Positions 5,345 through 5,745 of a DNA stretch of 5,745 bases are shown piece by piece. How positions within the stretch are numbered: position 1 is the stretch's first letter; each line of letters starts with the position of its first letter. A program made the position numbers and the translations under genes. The notes below the pieces were generated by a model, which made no database searches, was not told the origin of the DNA, and saw only the letters and a list, made by a program, of their open reading frames with translations. This DNA is from Chloroflexia bacterium. Its GTDB lineage: Bacteria > Chloroflexota > Chloroflexia > Thermomicrobiales > UBA6265. The stretch is from positions 1-5,745 of the forward strand of contig JACCUV010000127.1 in assembly GCA_013698495.1 (NCBI GenBank), read 5' to 3'.

Positions 5345-5745
5345 AGGCGCCTACCACGCAACTTCGCCGTTTCCCATACAACCGCCGACCGGCAATCCCC
5401 GTGAGAACGGATGGTCTGCCAACCCCATTGTCCTCGCCTGGCTGCCTGGGTGGAGTGTCGAGCATTGGTCGATCCATCCCAATGCCGTCACTCTGGTCCT
5501 GAGCCTGCCGAAGGAAGGAAGAGTCTCCCGCCCAGAGCGCGGCCGAAGGGCCTGCTCGCCGTCAGCCAACGATTCCGGGACGCAAGACCAGGACACCGAC
5601 TCCATCGGAAGCGCTTCCCGCGGTATCCAGCGGGGCCACCCATCCCCTTCGCTGGCGCTCAGGGTCAGGGTGACGGTCAGGTGGCGGCAACCGTCGGCTC
5701 TTGTCATATGCAAGAACCCTCTATTTGGCGCCGCGAAACGTAACG
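5345..5745. other. Region without a recognisable gene
   Basis: Besides the repeat element, nothing codes convincingly. The azlC leader (5345-5484) shows no clear promoter to the eye. The last 69 bases (5677-5745) hold an inverted repeat, TCTTG (5699-5703) and CAAGA (5711-5715), around TCATATG, which looks like a small operator or hairpin. Open frames on both strands run through the repeat element and have low-complexity, Arg/Pro/Ser-rich translations unlike real proteins. Confidence 0.5.
5485..5676. repeat. Imperfect inverted-repeat intergenic element, copy 2
   Basis: The left end CCGTCACTCTGGTCCTGAGC (5485-5504) and the reverse complement of the right end, CCGTCACCCTGACCCTGAGC (5676-5657), match at 17 of 20 positions, each followed inward by a GAAGG-containing stretch. 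Inside lies a perfect 12-bp palindrome, GGAAGCGCTTCC (5607-5618). The right arm shares CCACCCAT and GCTCAGGG, in the same order and before TGACG, with the element at 336-473, so the two look like one family. No transposase is encoded, and ORFs across it show no family features. It lies about 140 nt upstream of azlC and fits a non-autonomous MITE-like or REP-like element; mobility is inference. Confidence 0.6.

Noticed and set aside
4242..5477. 411-codon minus-strand frame covering both azlD and azlC
   Set aside because: Only its last 100 codons are real (azlD). Upstream it reads azlC out of frame and gives Arg-rich nonsense, so this is not a fusion protein.
5699..5728. Plus-strand promoter TTGTCA ... 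TATTTG near the window end
   Set aside because: The spacer is only about 15 nt and the -10 match is poor; not supported without downstream sequence.
5351..5743. Open frames of 110-120 codons on both strands near the right end
   Set aside because: They run through the inverted-repeat element and have no family features or convincing ribosome-binding sites.

Overview
The window is a GC-rich bacterial chromosomal segment with tightly packed genes, TTG and GTG starts beside ATG, and short imperfect inverted-repeat elements in the gaps. The mix of families (a TIGR03086-type DinB-like protein, a PHP phosphoesterase, AzlCD, a small ABM-fold protein) and the style of the intergenic repeats would fit a Chloroflexota/Thermomicrobia-like or actinobacterial genome. 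That assignment is inference; there is no rRNA or other marker gene.

Layout, left to right. (1) 2-331, plus strand: the last 109 codons of a gamma-glutamyltransferase, followed after 4 nt by an inverted-repeat element (336-473). (2) 527-1081 and 1241-2242, minus strand: a DinB/MDMPI-fold protein and, upstream of it, a PHP-domain metal-dependent phosphoesterase. The 159-nt gap between them holds a possible promoter and a hairpin. (3) A 216-nt divergent intergenic region, 2243-2458. (4) 2459-3835, plus strand: a full-length phosphomannomutase/phosphoglucomutase. (5) 3839-5344, minus strand: an apparent operon azlC-azlD-(24-codon ORF)-ABM-like gene, converging on the mutase with only 3 nt between stop codons. 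(6) 5345-5745: no convincing gene, but a second inverted-repeat element (5485-5676) of the same family as the first, and a small dyad near the end.

How the genes relate: azlC and azlD overlap by 4 nt and should make one two-subunit branched-chain amino acid exporter. The ABM-like gene lies in the same transcript direction, 73 nt after azlD, and that gap is bridged exactly by a 24-codon ORF sharing one base with the stop or start codon on each side. The mutase supplies hexose-1-phosphates for nucleotide sugars and is divergent from the PHP gene. No pathway links all of them.

I see no phage, CRISPR, toxin-antitoxin or other clearly new system. The most unusual structures are the bridging ORF and the repeat elements.
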